NCBI GenBank assembly: GCA_028023455.1 | Contig: JAQFVV010001041.1 | Span: 1 to 64,000, forward strand | DNA from: Epiperipatus broadwayi | Lineage: Eukaryota > Onychophora > Udeonychophora > Euonychophora > Peripatidae | Reading direction: 5' to 3' | DNA length: 64,000 nt | In this document: piece by piece, positions 35,974 through 49,519 of the stretch | Position numbering within the stretch: position 1 is the stretch's first letter | Layout: the number at the start of each line of letters is the position of its first letter | Position numbers and translations under genes: made by a program | Notes under the pieces: generated by a model | What the model saw: only the letters and a program-made list of their open reading frames with translations | Databases searched by the model: none | What the model was told of the DNA's origin: nothing

Positions 35974-37478
35974 TGTAACAAACGGGTTCGAATACGCGCG
36001 TATGTGATATATTACTAATTGCTAGTGTTAATGTGGAGCGACTATGTATAAACAAAAAAAGAAAAAATATATATGTAAATGGTCATTCGAACCCTGTTAC
36101 AAGGAGTGCGAAAGTTATGTGTGTAGGTATATGTAAATATAGTGTATGTGCGAGTGTACAATATACGTATGTAGTATCGGTGATGGTTACAATCAATTAT
36201 ATATGTAGAGCTGTATAAAGTAATTGATTATTCGATATATTTTATCCGTAAGTTTTTTTTTGAGTTTTAATAATATTGTCGGTAACACGTGTTTTCTTTT
36301 GTTGAGTAATCTCTTGAACATATGAGGACCGAAATAGAAATGAATTAATTGCTGTAGGCAGTTTAGTTAATAACTGGCGTCGGGAAGTCTGAAAACTGGT
36401 CAGGTGGGTATTTTTGAAGAACAATGGAAGAACTGGTCAGTGGCGTACGGATACACAGAGAATTTTGAAAAGTTAAAAGTGAAAACAAAAGAACTTTTTG
36501 TTGTGCTCGAGAGGAGATAAAAAAAAAAGGGAAAAGAGACGCGGCTTGAACTCCAGATTAGGAGGACGTGTAAAATATTTCTTAAGAAGTTTTAATATTT
36601 TTTTCTACCCAAAATGTCGGGGTAATTCTATAGTGCGGGTTTCGTTAATCGGCCCAGTGGACACTCGTCGTGAAACTCACCTGAAGCGGACTTACGAACT
36701 GCGTTAATAAATAAAGAAATTTTGTTTCATCAAAGAAACGGTGACGAAAGATCTTTGAAAATTTGGACCTTTTTGCAAAGCGAGTGAATCAACTCCTCCA
36801 CCTCTGGGATATGCTATTCGATACACCCCATTGGAACTATTTGCCTTCCGTTATATCTACCAGACCAGTTTTCTTGGCAAGGTATAAATGCGGACTTGTC
36901 TTTGATCGCGTGAACTAAGGTAAAGTGACGTGGCACAAAATATATGTTCAGTGAATGTATCTTAATAAAGAAACTAGTGTTACCTCAATATTAATTACTA
37001 TATTAAGTCTCTTTTAAAATTAAATAAATGACAACATTAAATAAACAGCTGTGTGGATCAGAATAAATGGGCTGTGTGCTTGAATATTGATATTTATATG
37101 CGCGTATAAATGGGATTTATTAGTAATGGGTATGGTCGTGAATAGGATAAACCCCGATAAGATCTGGGTTAGATTAATAGATTTTATCCAATAAGCTATC
37201 GCATATAATAATAGACATGTAAGGCGTAGTTAGTTTTGTTTTAGCTTTGTTCTCTAGTTAGACTATCATCCCCAAACCCTGAGATTGAGCTGGTTCGGTG
37301 CGCTACCATAACAGATATACATACCAGAACCCTTATTTATGTTTTCGATGAGATAATTCTTATCTACGGGTAAGATTGGCGCGTGAGATGGGATCAAACC
37401 ATGCTCACAAATATCTTTATTCGAAGCTTCGGGTTAAAGCCAACAATGGCGGTTTATATTATGTCGGTGGGTGTTATA
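35974..37478 (+). mobile_element. Probable solo LTR (1.5 kb)
   Basis: A GC-richer block with sharp edges in an AT microsatellite. It starts TGTAACAAAC and ends TGTTATA (close to TGTTACA), with ATAT on both sides. On the plus strand a TATA-like GGTATAAATGCGG at about 36880 is followed some 80 bp later by an AATAAA at about 36963, the spacing of a promoter, short R region and polyadenylation signal. There are no coding domains. Near the start an inverted repeat pairs 35974-35992 with 36086-36101. Assignment to a superfamily is not possible without internal sequence. Confidence 0.55.
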
Positions 37479-40370
37479 ATATATATATAATGAAATGAGT
37501 TGAGCCTTACATAACAGTAGATTTGATATGCCATCAGAGTGGTAAACAGGCATATCTAGGTTTCCTAAATTTATAAACTCAAATTCAATCTGATCTCACT
37601 CCTAGGATTTGATGCATAAGCATACAAACACACATCAAATATATACAGGTTTACACAGGTCTTTTTTTCTGTCCTTGACTTCCATTAACCTCAGAATTTA
37701 AGCTTAGGGAAAGTATGCATAATATTCTATTTCAGGGAATATTAATATTACCAATTTTATTGTGTGAGCATGTGATAAATTGAGAACTGAGTAAAGAAAA
37801 ACACAAAGGACACGTCTTTAATTTTGAAATCATATGTTTAACAAATTTATTTACAATTATTATAATTTATGCAATGAGAGATTATAACAAAAGCAATTAA
37901 TTTATTTGATATCTATGACTACTCTTTAATTAATGCAAGTAATACTTATTAAGACATTCCCTCTTTTTTCCTCAAAGAATAATCATTCATTATCAATACT
38001 AACAAAAAAATTTTAAATTAATACTTGTTATTATTTATATATACACTTGCTTGCTAAGTTAGGCTTTATTAAAATATTACTTCATTGTCTCCAATATTTC
38101 TATTGGTTAATTCATTTTAACAACATGTTGATGGTATAGGATCTCCCCTTCTAACATGATTGGTTTCTATAAGGATAGAAAAGACCATTCATGATAGAAA
38201 TTATTAATCATTTATACTGAAAAAAACAAATAACTGATGAAATGATTAGTATCAACAAATAATCAACAAACAACAATATAACTATACAAGTGTTGGTATT
38301 TAATATGTAAGAATATAAAATCTTACCTCTCCCTGGTGATGATTAAATTCATCCACAAGCAAGTTCACGCCTAATTCTATATTTTATTTCAATTTAAAAA
38401 TAAGGCTAATAATATTTTTTCCTTATCGGACATATTAAGAATTCATACACCCCTCAACCTATGGTAGAGGAAAGAAATAAACAAAAGTTATAGATACATA
38501 AAATAAGTAAATGACATTAACCTGAGATCAATTAAGAGTCCATAAAGGAAAATATCATAAAAGGAATTATAAATGTCATCTGGCTATAGTTCATGAATCA
38601 ATTGGTGGGGTTCAAGTGTTCTAGAATGTATATGATGGTGATCAGAATTTCTCTCTTCTGTATAGCAAGTCCTGAGATGTTGAGTTTATAGCTTCACCTT
38701 CAAATAGTAAAGTTGGTGGTGCTTTCAGCATAGATGAATAGATGTTGAGTCAAGTCACATTCAGTTTTGGTAGTTACAGTTCCATGGGTGATGACTCTCT
38801 TCCCATAAGGTAACTTCACACTTAGCAATATATGGTTGCCTGTGTTTCTATACACATAGTTGATAAAAGTTCATGAGTTTGTTGAATAGGAAGTTATTGG
38901 CTACTGGAAATCTCAAGTTAAAGTTGATCTAACTCTCTGATTCAAAATTGAAAATACTCTCGAAGTATTGAATAAGTTTAAAGCTATTTTGGGATTTATA
39001 ATTTAAAATCCCTTGGTTTTCTGGGTTTAAATCCATATGATTTTAATTCTAGCTTTTATCAGTATTCAAGGAGAAATTCTCATTTAATGTTTTTACTTTG
39101 ATGGTGGCAGAATTTTCTGTTCCAACAACAAGTTTGATTTTCCGCTCACAAAGTATACATGTTGGTTAGCCAATAAGAGTTTTTGATTTGATTTTTGAGA
39201 AGAAGGTCATTATATATATATATATATATTGCTAATCATCAAAATGAGATTGTTCTTTTTAATGTGAATTTGATGCTTTCAAATGGCAGGTTTGAGTTCA
39301 TGCATTGAGTTAATTATTTACATCATTTGTAAAGATTTACTAAATATATGGTGGATTAATAATAATAAAATTTTATTTATTATTTCTTTCATTTACATTT
39401 TTGGGGATTTTCTCACTTGCATTTAAATTTGATCATCCTTTCCTTGTATTGTTGTAATGTGTGTAAATTAAACTACAATTGATGAGAGGTTTTTATGACA
39501 AAGAGAAGTATTAATATTTGAGTCTTATAGTTTAGCTTACATTATGTATTTTATCATAAGTTTGTTAATATCTACTTATAGAAACAATTAAATGTTTTTC
39601 AGCTACAGTGCTTATAAACATTTTATCTTTCAGTAATATGTTTTATTTGAGTTGCTTTCTCTTTGTACATTTAAATTGTTTTATATTATACATAGAGTCT
39701 GCAGTTATTGTGGGTATCAGGTTTGAATTAGATAAAAGTGTTTAATGGTTCTTGATGGGATGTAGGACTACATCTTACACTATATATATATATACATGAC
39801 ATCTGGTACAACAAAAATGTAGAGTAAATAAAGAGTACAATTAGCATGTTTTTTGAATGCTTGACAACTTTTTCCTGTAAGGCTTAGTTCAGTTATGTTT
39901 TTCTACTTAGCAGTGAAAATAATGTGCATTTTTTTTTAAAAAGTACTATTGTAAGTATGGATACTGCAATAATTTTAACCATGAGCCATATATGCAGAAT
40001 TGAATGCTGATTAATGTTGACAGAAAAAATTGAAACAAACTTATTGGTAATAAATGGTGGGAAATATATATGCTAAACATGGAATTACTAAAACAATCCT
40101 ATTGTCTGAAATAAGTAATGTTATGACATGTGCTATTGGATGTAATAACAATCATGTAAGTTATTTTCAGAGCTATATTTTCAATCATCTTTATCATAAT
40201 TTGTAATTTTAATATCATTTAGTTGGTTTTTTTCTTTGCAATTTTTTTATTCTTATTAAAAAATTTAATTTTTTTTTGTTATTATATAAATATTAATTTT
40301 AATGGTGAGCCAGAACAATAAAATAAAATTAATTAATTAGTATTTAAGTGAAAAAATATTTTTAAAATGG
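37479..40370. other. Mixed region, unidentified repeats, no gene seen
   Basis: 37485-39230 is moderately less AT-rich, lies between AT microsatellites, and may be another LTR-like repeat; its ends are unclear. 39240-40370 is AT-rich. Confidence 0.35.
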
Positions 40371-40720
40371 AAAACCATAAAATAATTGAAGATCTAAGAT
40401 CTAAAAGCAAAAGCTAAATCAATAATTTGCACTATATTGAAATGTAGGATGAAGTAAAAAGTGAAAAGGTAGTAAAAGGGATTGCCAGATTGAGCAGTTA
40501 TATTCTAATATCATGGAACAAAAGGATACTTTTTTGCTAATGTGGATTAATCAAAAACAAATGGCAGGAGATAGCAACAATGCAGTGATCATTTGTAAAA
40601 ATTCAAGCAATTGTTGTAGGAATTTTTTGTTGAGGCATTTAGTAAAATTCCAGTTCTTATTAAGGATTTTATTATCACTAAAGTATGAGCCACCAGATTA
40701 AGAAAAAAGAACTGAATTGC
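40370..40720 (+). pseudogene. Tigger/jerky-like (pogo) transposase remnant
   Basis: Plus-strand fragments: HKIIEDLRSKSKS near 40376 fits the first helix-turn-helix of CENP-B/pogo-type DNA-binding domains. LLMWINQKQMAGDS followed by AVIICKN in the frame 40513-40701 fits the second one (consensus W-x-QKxxxGxxxSxxIxCEKA). No DDE catalytic domain is visible and the pieces are in different frames. If correct, this is a relic of the kind of autonomous element that could have mobilised the TA-flanked elements in this window. Confidence 0.4.
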
Positions 40721-43700
40721 ATTATAATATAAAATATGGTGATGCTGACAGTGAAAATAGAGCTGCTAAATGTCATCTTAAAAAATTTACTAAAAATAAT
40801 TTTTCATGCAAGGAAATAAAAGTTTCAAATCAATGTTTTGTGAATGTTTATTAGGTATGTAAATTTATTTACATCTTTATTTTATGCTTTTAAAAGTTGA
40901 ATTTTATTTTTTCCAAAATCCAACTACACAATATGTACAGCAATTAATTTCATATTAAGTTTTTTCATTTATGTTTTTGAATTATTTTTCTCTGCTTAAA
41001 TAATTGTTTAAATGATAACATTAGTCTAGGTTTTAGACATGGAATGATTACCCCTAAACACAAGAATTTCAGCATACACTACAATAAATAGAAGATATAA
41101 TAAATCATCTAGCTGAGTTAATTAATTTGCTGTATTAGTTCTCATCTGCATATTAGTTATGAAATAATCAAGAGCTTTTAGATTTAAATACTATTATTAA
41201 TATTTCCAATTGTCACACATATAAAGTATTTAACATCTGTCTTGCAACACTTTCATTCACTTTTGGTTTATAGAAATCCAGATAAATCGTACTACTTGAT
41301 ATTGATTTTAGTTTAAAATTCCTTTTTTAATTGATACTTTACTTAAATTATATTATAGTTGAATGTAATTTATAAAAATATCTAGAATTCTCAAAATATA
41401 TTAAATCTTCATGGGCTATCAATATTTTCTAAATTTGTTAATGCTCAATGTAGTACTAATAGTGATCCATAGCAAATCCATCTAATCATTCAATATTTAT
41501 TGGTAAATGGTCATATAGACATTCCTAGCTAGAAAATAAAACAAAAATGGGGAAAACGGTCAAACCCTATCAGAACTAAGCAAATAGTAAAGAAAACTGC
41601 TCACTTCCCCTTCATTCCTTTTCTATGAGAATGAGTCATTAAAGTCTGTTATGCTGCCAACCTACTTAAATACTATTAAATAGATATTCATAAAATAGAA
41701 AAATACACATTTCTATATATACATTAAAAGTAAAATTTGTAATAAATCTAATTATTAAATAATTATGTAGTTACAATCATCAATGAAATTCGCGTTAAAA
41801 TATATTAACGCAAAGGAAATTAGTTTGCTAAAATTTAGAAAAGTAATGATAATAATTATGATGAGATAGTAAGATCGATAACCCACTATGAATTTATGTG
41901 TCAATACAAAATATATAAATTTTCGGTATAATTTGTAGGTGTTTCAAATTTAAAAAAAAAAAAAACACTTCATAGATACAATTTGCAATTAATTTATTTT
42001 ATTTTTTCTTCAAGTTACAGTATTATAAAACATTAAAATAAAACTCACTTTTTACTTTTCAAAATAGTTATACTTATCAAAAATTATAATAAAAAAAGTA
42101 AAAAGCCATCTATTTTTAAAATCTGGTTCAAAGGAGAAAACGTTTTCACTAGGCATCTGTTTTATTCTCATAATCTTAAGACATTTAATAATAAAAGGAA
42201 AAACAAAATAAATTAACTATATTTTCTAGCTTATAGTTTTTAATAAAAGACGGAAAAAATAATAAACAGAAGAAGCTCTTTTATTAGTATTTTTGTAATT
42301 AACCTGAATCATTCTAGATCAATAAGTCTCAACTAAAAGTTATCGAATTATAAAACAAAAATATATTCACAAAATACTGTATTTAATTTAATAAAAAAGG
42401 TAAAAATCACAATAAAAATATTTCTGAAAATGGTTGGCGATTTACTTCTAGTACTGAATTAATTTCTCTGATGAATAGTCATCTCTGGAAATGCGTTGCT
42501 AGAAATATATAGGTTCTCTTTTCAAGATAACTAATTAGAAAACTATGACGAATGATATATCTTGATTTCTAATTGATTGTAAATTTTCTATTTCTTGTTA
42601 TCTTGACAGAAGTTATTCAGCATTTTAATAAATATACATTATAAACTTTACACTATTATAAGTCATAGAACTAATAACGTTATAATTTTGACAGGCTGCT
42701 TTCTATAACTTAATAAAATGGTGTTTTAATGTATTCTTAGCAATCATTTTCATAATGAAATTGAGTTCTGCATAATACCTTTTAATATCAGCTTATTAAT
42801 TCTAGGATTGCTACCATTACTAGAACTCAGAATTTTAACCTTTAAGAGATTAATATAGATTTTGATGATGTTTTTCCTGATACAGTTTACAATCTCTATA
42901 ATGGATTATATCTATTTCGAATTTATAGAATAATAGTTTTGTCATTTTTCACAGTTAAGATTTATCAATAATTTTTGTTTATTATAGAATATATAGATAG
43001 TACAACTGTTAATCAAACCAGTAATAAGCAACCCCCCCCCTCCAAAAAAAAAACAACCAACAAATTAATAGCTTGTTACTTATATCACTACATAGAGAGA
43101 AATTAACCACTACCACCTCATCAGAATACAGTATTTTGCTCCATAACTGGAAACTTCTTAAATGGTCTAAGAGATATAATATTATTCTTTTATGAAAGTA
43201 TGTTATAAATGAATATAGTATTCAAATTAAAAACTTGTAATTGTTTAAGAATGAAAAAGATTACGATATTGAAAAATGCATATATGTATACAATAATCTA
43301 CTTCCACTGATGAAGAGACCGAGAAATCAAATATCTCATTTATCCATAACTGTCTGGCAAGAATTAGTGATGTTCTTTTTATATTTTCCCAGACAGCATT
43401 ATGCCATGTGAAATATGTATCAACTTATAAATAGTGTGATAAGGAACAAATTTGATATAAATGAGTTTTTCAAAAGTTTAGATTTTATCACTCTTAAAAA
43501 TGCATTTCTAATTTAATTATTACATATCACCATATATTAAAGCATGATGAAGGACTGATGTTAAATCTTCTGGATCACCCTGAGATGTTTTTAGTTTTGG
43601 GATAAAATACTATATAGTGATTGATGTCTTTCTATGCAGTGGTGTGGTTGATTAGTTTTAATTTGTTTTCAGTCTATGTATAGTTTGATTAAAGAGTTTT

Positions 43701-45393
43701 GATACTTAAATATACATATCTTAAATATATTATATTTAAGTATTGTTGACATTTTTAGCTTGTTTGTATTGTAATGGAGAAAAAAATGAGAACATGAGAA
43801 TGAATGTAATCTTGTTATTGCCCCAAGTCTTTGAGCAAGCTAAATTCATAACAGTATAAAATAAAGAAAGGTTTTATTAATTTATTTATTATAATAAAAT
43901 ACAAACATATATGAATACTAAAACTGTAACAAAATAAATACCTCAAATGGGAATATTGACTTTTATATGCCTTATGAATTGTATAAAGTTAAAATCTATA
44001 ATAGTATTAATAGTGCAATACTAAAACTATACTACTGGAAATAGGCTAGATAAAATTAATAATGCTGTACAAGTTAAGTAAACCAAATCTGTAACGGAAT
44101 AAAATGAACAAAGGCCAAGCAAGCTATATTAATAAAATAATCCAAAGTTTATATTGGAATAATGTTTAAAATTTATTAATAATATTGAAATATTAGATAA
44201 ATATCAACCCAATTTCATATCAATATTGTCTACACAATATAAAATAATGCATTTGAAAAATATGACAGATATATTAATTAATAGTTTATAATGATATTCA
44301 TTCATAAATAACTCTTTTATTACTATGTGGTAAGTTTATGTTATATTTAAGACTGAATAAAGTTATTAAGCTTAATGACTATATAAAATTTTATTATAAT
44401 AATTTATTAACTAACTCTTATACCAATGAATGTTCAAAAAACATTAGACTTGCCTTTTAATTACTACTAAAATTTAGTGCAATAATAAAATTTACATTAT
44501 TCGCTAATTAGATTTTATATGTTTGAGATTCTAAATCATAATTACTATATCATATATCTATTAATTTGAATAAGACTCAATTCAAATTTAATAAACAATA
44601 ATAATTTTATTTACAAAATTAATAATAAGACAAGTAATACATATGCTGTAATAATTTAAAATAAAGTACCATACAATATTATTTTTGTTTAAAATATCAG
44701 ATGATGCAAGACATTAGACATTCTTTCTTAAACCACAGGTAAATATTTATTAATCAATGGTCTTCGATAGACAATATATATATAAATCATACAAAAAATA
44801 TTAATTTGATGCAGTTTGCCTACTGAATATTTATCTGCAAACAATACAAATTATTAAATAAAATCTATTATGATGATTTAAATGTAAAGCTAAAATTATG
44901 TATTAAAATTTTTTTGGGTTAATTTATATATTTATATGTTCTCTCTCTCTCTCACTCACACACACACATATATATTATAATTTAATTGACTTTTAAAACA
45001 AAAACAATATTAAATCAATTATAAATATGTAAGTAGAATATACAACCTGATTCATCAAATGGTAAGATACTGATCAATATCTACACACAAAAGTTCTACT
45101 GACTTTTAATTACTTCCCATGAAAAAATTTAGCAAGGAGAATCAATGAAATACAATATTTTAATCTATATAAATTTCAAAGGCTCTTTTCATTTAGAAAT
45201 GTCTGTAGTTTTAGTCAACAAATTTATTATTAATAATTCCTGGCAAAATTTTGCACTGTAGCTAATGTTATTTAACAAGGATTATTTATTATTTGAAAGT
45301 GATTAATGATAGTACAAATTTATGACTCATTTGAAGTTAAAATCATTGCAAATTATTTATTCCTTTGTTGATATCAGATACATAAATATATAT
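40720..45393. other. AT-rich, no gene seen
   Basis: No ORF or repeat family recognised. A C8-containing run at 43031 and a compound (CT)n(CA)n(TA)n microsatellite at 44940-44976 are present. Confidence 0.5.
44940..44976. repeat. Compound microsatellite (CT)n(CA)n(TA)n
   Basis: Runs of CT, then CA, then TA units join without spacers. Confidence 0.9.
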
Positions 45394-47102
45394 TGTAACT
45401 GGTCCAAACTTTTACCTAAGTTTCTTGAAGTATTCGTCTTTACGTGAGTATGAACGTGTATATCTATATATACGTATGAACAAAATATGTCCTATACATA
45501 TATAATTTTCTTCGATATCATACACAGTATATTTATGGATGTCTAACTAAAAACTCCAAGTGCCAATCTCATCTGTAGGTAAGAATTATACTGGACAATA
45601 TGGAAGTATGTAATAGGACGATAAAATCGCCCGGCCTGTGGCTAGCTTTCTCAGGGCAGGTGGTAAAATTACTGGCAGTAGATCTAACCCTCTTTTTTTT
45701 TCTTTTAAAAAAACTCAAAACATAACAAACAAAAAAATTATTCATCATTTTTTACATATTTATTAGTAATAATATTTATGAAACACAAATCAATTCTTTT
45801 TTTTTATTTATCAAAGATTCATATCAGTTTTCCCTTTTGTTAGTTTATTCTTTTCCTTTTTTGCCAAAGCCCACACATACACACAAGTACGCTATAACAT
45901 GTATGTTGTGACCAAGATTTAATTATGGAAGAATTAATGCTAATAATGACAGTATGAAATAAGTCAAACTCTCCGTGCAAAAAGAAAATTTAAGTTCACA
46001 ATTGGGTCAAATAACAGTTTTCTGAATTACTTGGAGTAAGCTTACTAAGAGGGGTCACATATATAGCAAATAGAAAAAGGTACCTGTGTTTTCCCTGGGG
46101 AATTGATTGGATTCACCTGGTGAAAGTAAAATCTCCGGTCCTTGGATGATGAATGAACTTTTTGAAGTTCGGATTCCATGGCTGAATTCTAATTATTTAT
46201 TTATTGCTTTACACATCTCATGATGATCCAACATTTACTTATTGAGGCAAATTTCCAGGCTTGATGTCCTTCTCCGATATTTGCAGCTGCTATACATTCA
46301 GGGGAAGAATTCAAACACCTCGCACATTGAAGTTTCTACCCCAATCTGATCATATTTTATCAGTATGTAACGTTGATCTCTGGATTCTTATTTCTGTATA
46401 TAAGTCTAAAGTCTGCTTTCTTTCGCTCCCAAACTTATATTAATTAATTCTTTTTTTTTTTAATTATAAAATCTATCTTTCTTTTCAAATCAGGAATTTC
46501 CAACTTCGCCCCTTCTCTTAATTTTTTTTTTCATTCTTGTTCCTTTTTCCATTTCCAATTAACATTCATTGTGCCTTCATTGGAATGCACTGTAAAAGCT
46601 TTTCACACCTTTTTTTTTCTAATTGGTATTTAATTAGAACTTGACATTCCAAGGTTTTTTTATAAGTCACTCTCATTGTTCTGCAAATCACTGTCTTCCA
46701 TCTTGGCATTTGTAGTTCTTTCTTTGACTTAATATATATTACATAATATATATTTTTAAAAGTTTATTAAACAAAATGTTTTTATTTTGTGAATTTTCAT
46801 ATTTAATTGATTCAAAGCGCACTCATACATATACATAGCGATGTGCATAGCTGGGTTTGGCAAAAAAAACAAACTCAGAACATGTGTATACCCCCCCATA
46901 CCTCTTTTATGAGCTTTTTCATTGAAATAACTAAATCTACAATTTAATACGACCACACAAAATAACTGTTGATTATACATCAACTTGTAAATATTAGTTT
47001 TGTTAGTAAAGTAATATATATATAATAAGTTAAGTATTAAGTATACGGATAAGTAACTGTCTAACTATCACAACAGGGTTTGATTATACCTGCCCTGTTG
47101 CA
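45394..47102 (-). repeat. 3' LTR of the gypsy-like element
   Basis: 1709 bp, plus-strand TGTAACTGG to CCTGTTGCA. Aligned end to end with 52775-54740. The open frames within it (for instance 46261-46443, matched at 53659-53841) are chance. Confidence 0.9.
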
Positions 47103-47105
47103 ATA

Positions 47106-47115
47106 CCCCCCTCCT
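47106..47115 (-). promoter_or_regulatory. Polypurine tract for plus-strand priming
   Basis: Minus strand AGGAGGGGGG, ending three bases before the 3' LTR (which begins TGCAACAGGG at 47102). Position and composition fit a PPT. Confidence 0.75.
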
Positions 47116-47153
47116 GAAAGCCTTTAAATATGGTCTATGTATTTGAATGGCTC

Positions 47154-48178
47154 CTAAATATCATGGACCATTCCTAATGGCATGGGCTTGAGAGAACGAA
47201 CGTTGTATGATCCCCTTACCTCCTTCCCAGTATTTACCCACAATGCATTATCCCCTTGATACTTAACAATAGGGAAAGGTCCCTCATACAAACTGCAAAA
47301 TTTCTTACAGATAAATTTTCCTGGTTCGCTCACATGTGGGGTTTTCACCATGACTAGATCGCCAACTTTAAACTGGTGAGGCCTCTCCAATATATGTTTG
47401 TTTCTTTTCTGATGCCTTTTCAAAAGTGTATGATATGCCTGCTCTTGGTCCTCCTCCACATTTATTAGCATTTCCTTTGGTCCTGGTATTTTGGCCTTGA
47501 TTAATTCAGGGGCATGATTGCCAAACTGGAGCCACATGGTAGAGAACCCTGTGGACTCATTAACCACTCAATTTATGTAGTTCAGTATTTCTGGATTCCT
47601 TTTAACCCATCCTCGGTGATTAGTTGGGATGTACATCCTAAACAATCTACCCAACTCATGCATCACCTGCTCACATGGGTTCGATTGCAGATTCCTAATT
47701 GATGTTAGTATGTGTTGGATCCCTGACTTCTGAACCCATGCTTTCCATTCTCCAGAAATGGTGTGCCATGAACCGAGAGGATGCTTTGAGGTTTTCCCAT
47801 CACCGTAAAATATTCCTTTTCAAGGAGACATATGGGGTTTCAGGTCTTTGCTTGAGTCATGGGATATGCAGCCACAAATTTACTGAATAAATCATACACC
47901 ACTAACAAATATTTTTTTTTATTAAAGGCCAGCAATGGTCCATAATAATCTATTGCAATCATCTCACATGGCTTCTTTGGGATTATGGAGCTTATTGGGT
48001 CTTCATAATTCCTATTAGCAGGCTTAGTTTTCTGGAAAAGTTCACATTGGCTGATCATCCTCGCAACAGTCCCATGCATGCCTGGCCAATAAAACCACTG
48101 TCTAAGCCACTTTTCAGTTTTCCACACCCCATAGTGTCCATAAATTTGGTGGATGTGAGTCACCACTGCATTCTGCAT
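47154..48178 (-). pseudogene. gypsy integrase remnant
   Basis: Frame 48178-47840 has the zinc-binding N-terminal region (HIHQIYGHYGVWK, then SQCELFQKTKP, where the second Cys of CxxC is Phe) and the first catalytic Asp in MIAIDYYGPL. After a break, VMGKPQSILSVHGTPF near 47770 matches the second catalytic region but has Val where SDHGTQF has Asp. SNPCEQVMHELGRLFRMY near 47650 holds the Glu region in another frame. Frame 47567-47154 is the C-terminal domain (FKVGDLVMVKTP, LYEGPFPIV). No chromodomain is seen. The integrase would insert the DNA copy into the genome; this one is dead. Confidence 0.85.
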
Positions 48179-48189
48179 TTGCTGGGGTA

Positions 48190-48658
48190 TTATAGGTCTC
48201 CAACTTTCTGGTCCCCTTTTTGTTCTGTATTGGAGAACAGCATGGTCAAGTTTGTATCAGTTGATCCAACATCAGGACTCATCATCATTTTTCTTGTATT
48301 CTCTTCCAGTTGTGTGATTATTTGACTTAACTGGGCATCCTCCCTCTGACACTGGGCCAATCTCTTAAGATCATTCTCTACCCCTTCATTAACCCTTAAG
48401 TTTATTCCTGCCACATATAAATTTTCAGCTTTAAGATGGCATGATGGCAACTGCACTGGGTTATGGCTAAGAGCATCAGCTACTTTCTCCTGACCATCCT
48501 CTTGAATGTGATAGTGTTGCTCCCAGCCCATACCCACTGCTGTCAGTCTGTACCACAAAGGATTTCTCAAAATCAGGAAAAGCCAGCATTACATGTTTCA
48601 TGAACCCTTGCTTCACCCTCTCAAATGCCAGACTTTGCTTTTCTCCCCACTCCCACAC
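48190..48658 (-). pseudogene. gypsy RNase H remnant
   Basis: FPDFEKSFVVQTDSSGYGLG in 48658-48476 carries the first catalytic Asp of RNase H (consensus LxTDASxxGxGAxL). EKVADALSHNPVQL in the other frame (48570-48190) is the end of the domain (consensus VADALSRxP). The middle of the domain is missing or deleted between the frames. Confidence 0.8.
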
Positions 48659-49364
48659 TACATCTTTTCTCTAATCTAACTAGTGGTTCCATATGTTGAG
48701 AAAACTGCTCCTGAAAACGATTGTAGAAGTTACACATACCCAAAAAGGATCGTATCTGCTTCTTTGACCTAGGTGCTGGGAAACCTTCAATAGTTGTGAT
48801 TTTATCTGGGTGTGGCTGGACACCCTGTGATTCTATAAGGTGTCCCAAGAATGTAACTTCCTTTTGAAATAGCACACTTTTCTTCAGGTTTACCTTGATC
48901 CCTTTATTCCAACATTCCCTTAAAAACATTTCCACATATTTGGCATGTTCTTCCACACTAGCCGATGCCACCAATACATCGTCCATGTACATTGTAACTA
49001 TTTTTTTTAACTTCAGCAGATAATACCTAATCCAAACATCGCAATAAACCAGCCCCACTGTTAATCAGGCCGAATGGCATATGGTTAAACTGATATGAGC
49101 AGCCATCATATCTCAAGGCAGTATACTTACGATCTTCTGGGTGCAGCCTTAGCTTGCTGTCAGATCAAAAGTTGAAAAAATTTTTTTTCCTTTAAATCTC
49201 TCAAGTAATTCTTGCATGGGTGGTGGTATGTTACAATCTGGGACTGTGACTTTATTCAATTGCCTCACATTGAGACATAACTGTATGGAATTATCCTTTT
49301 TCTTGATGATGACTATCGGGTTACAATAAGCCAAGGAGCTTTTTTGTATAATACCCCATTCCAA
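48621..49364 (-). pseudogene. gypsy reverse-transcriptase remnant
   Basis: Frame 49364-49149 begins at NPIVIIKKKDNSIQLCLNVR, then IFSTFDLTAS (motif A Asp). After a frameshift, FNHMPFGLINSG near 49090-49060 is motif B. Frame 49058-48621 has YMDDVLVA (motif C, both Asp kept), FLGHLIESQGV and the tether IRSFLGMCNFYNRF. The catalytic residues are all present although the reading frame is broken at least twice. Confidence 0.9.
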
Positions 49365-49519
49365 AATCTGCTACTTCACCTGCTCCCTATATTGATGAGG
49401 AATTGGGTATGATTTTGCCTTAAATGGTTGTGTTTTATTTACCTGAATCCTTTGTTTGAACCCTGGTATCACACCTGGCCTGTCTGAAAATACCTGATTG
49501 TATTCCTTCAGTATCTTTC

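Noticed and set aside
40110-40160. THAP-like start (MTCAIGCNNNH) followed by GTAAGT
   Set aside because: Only a dozen residues match and no continuation is found, so it is not called.
43305-43345. CTGATGAAGAGACCGAGAAAT, a second hammerhead-like core
   Set aside because: CTGATGA and GAAA are present and AGAGACC resembles the good copy, but stem II cannot pair and no stem I partner follows. At most a dead relative.
46261-46443. 60-codon ORF conserved at 53659-53841
   Set aside because: Conservation is explained by the two LTRs being copies of each other; no start context or domain.
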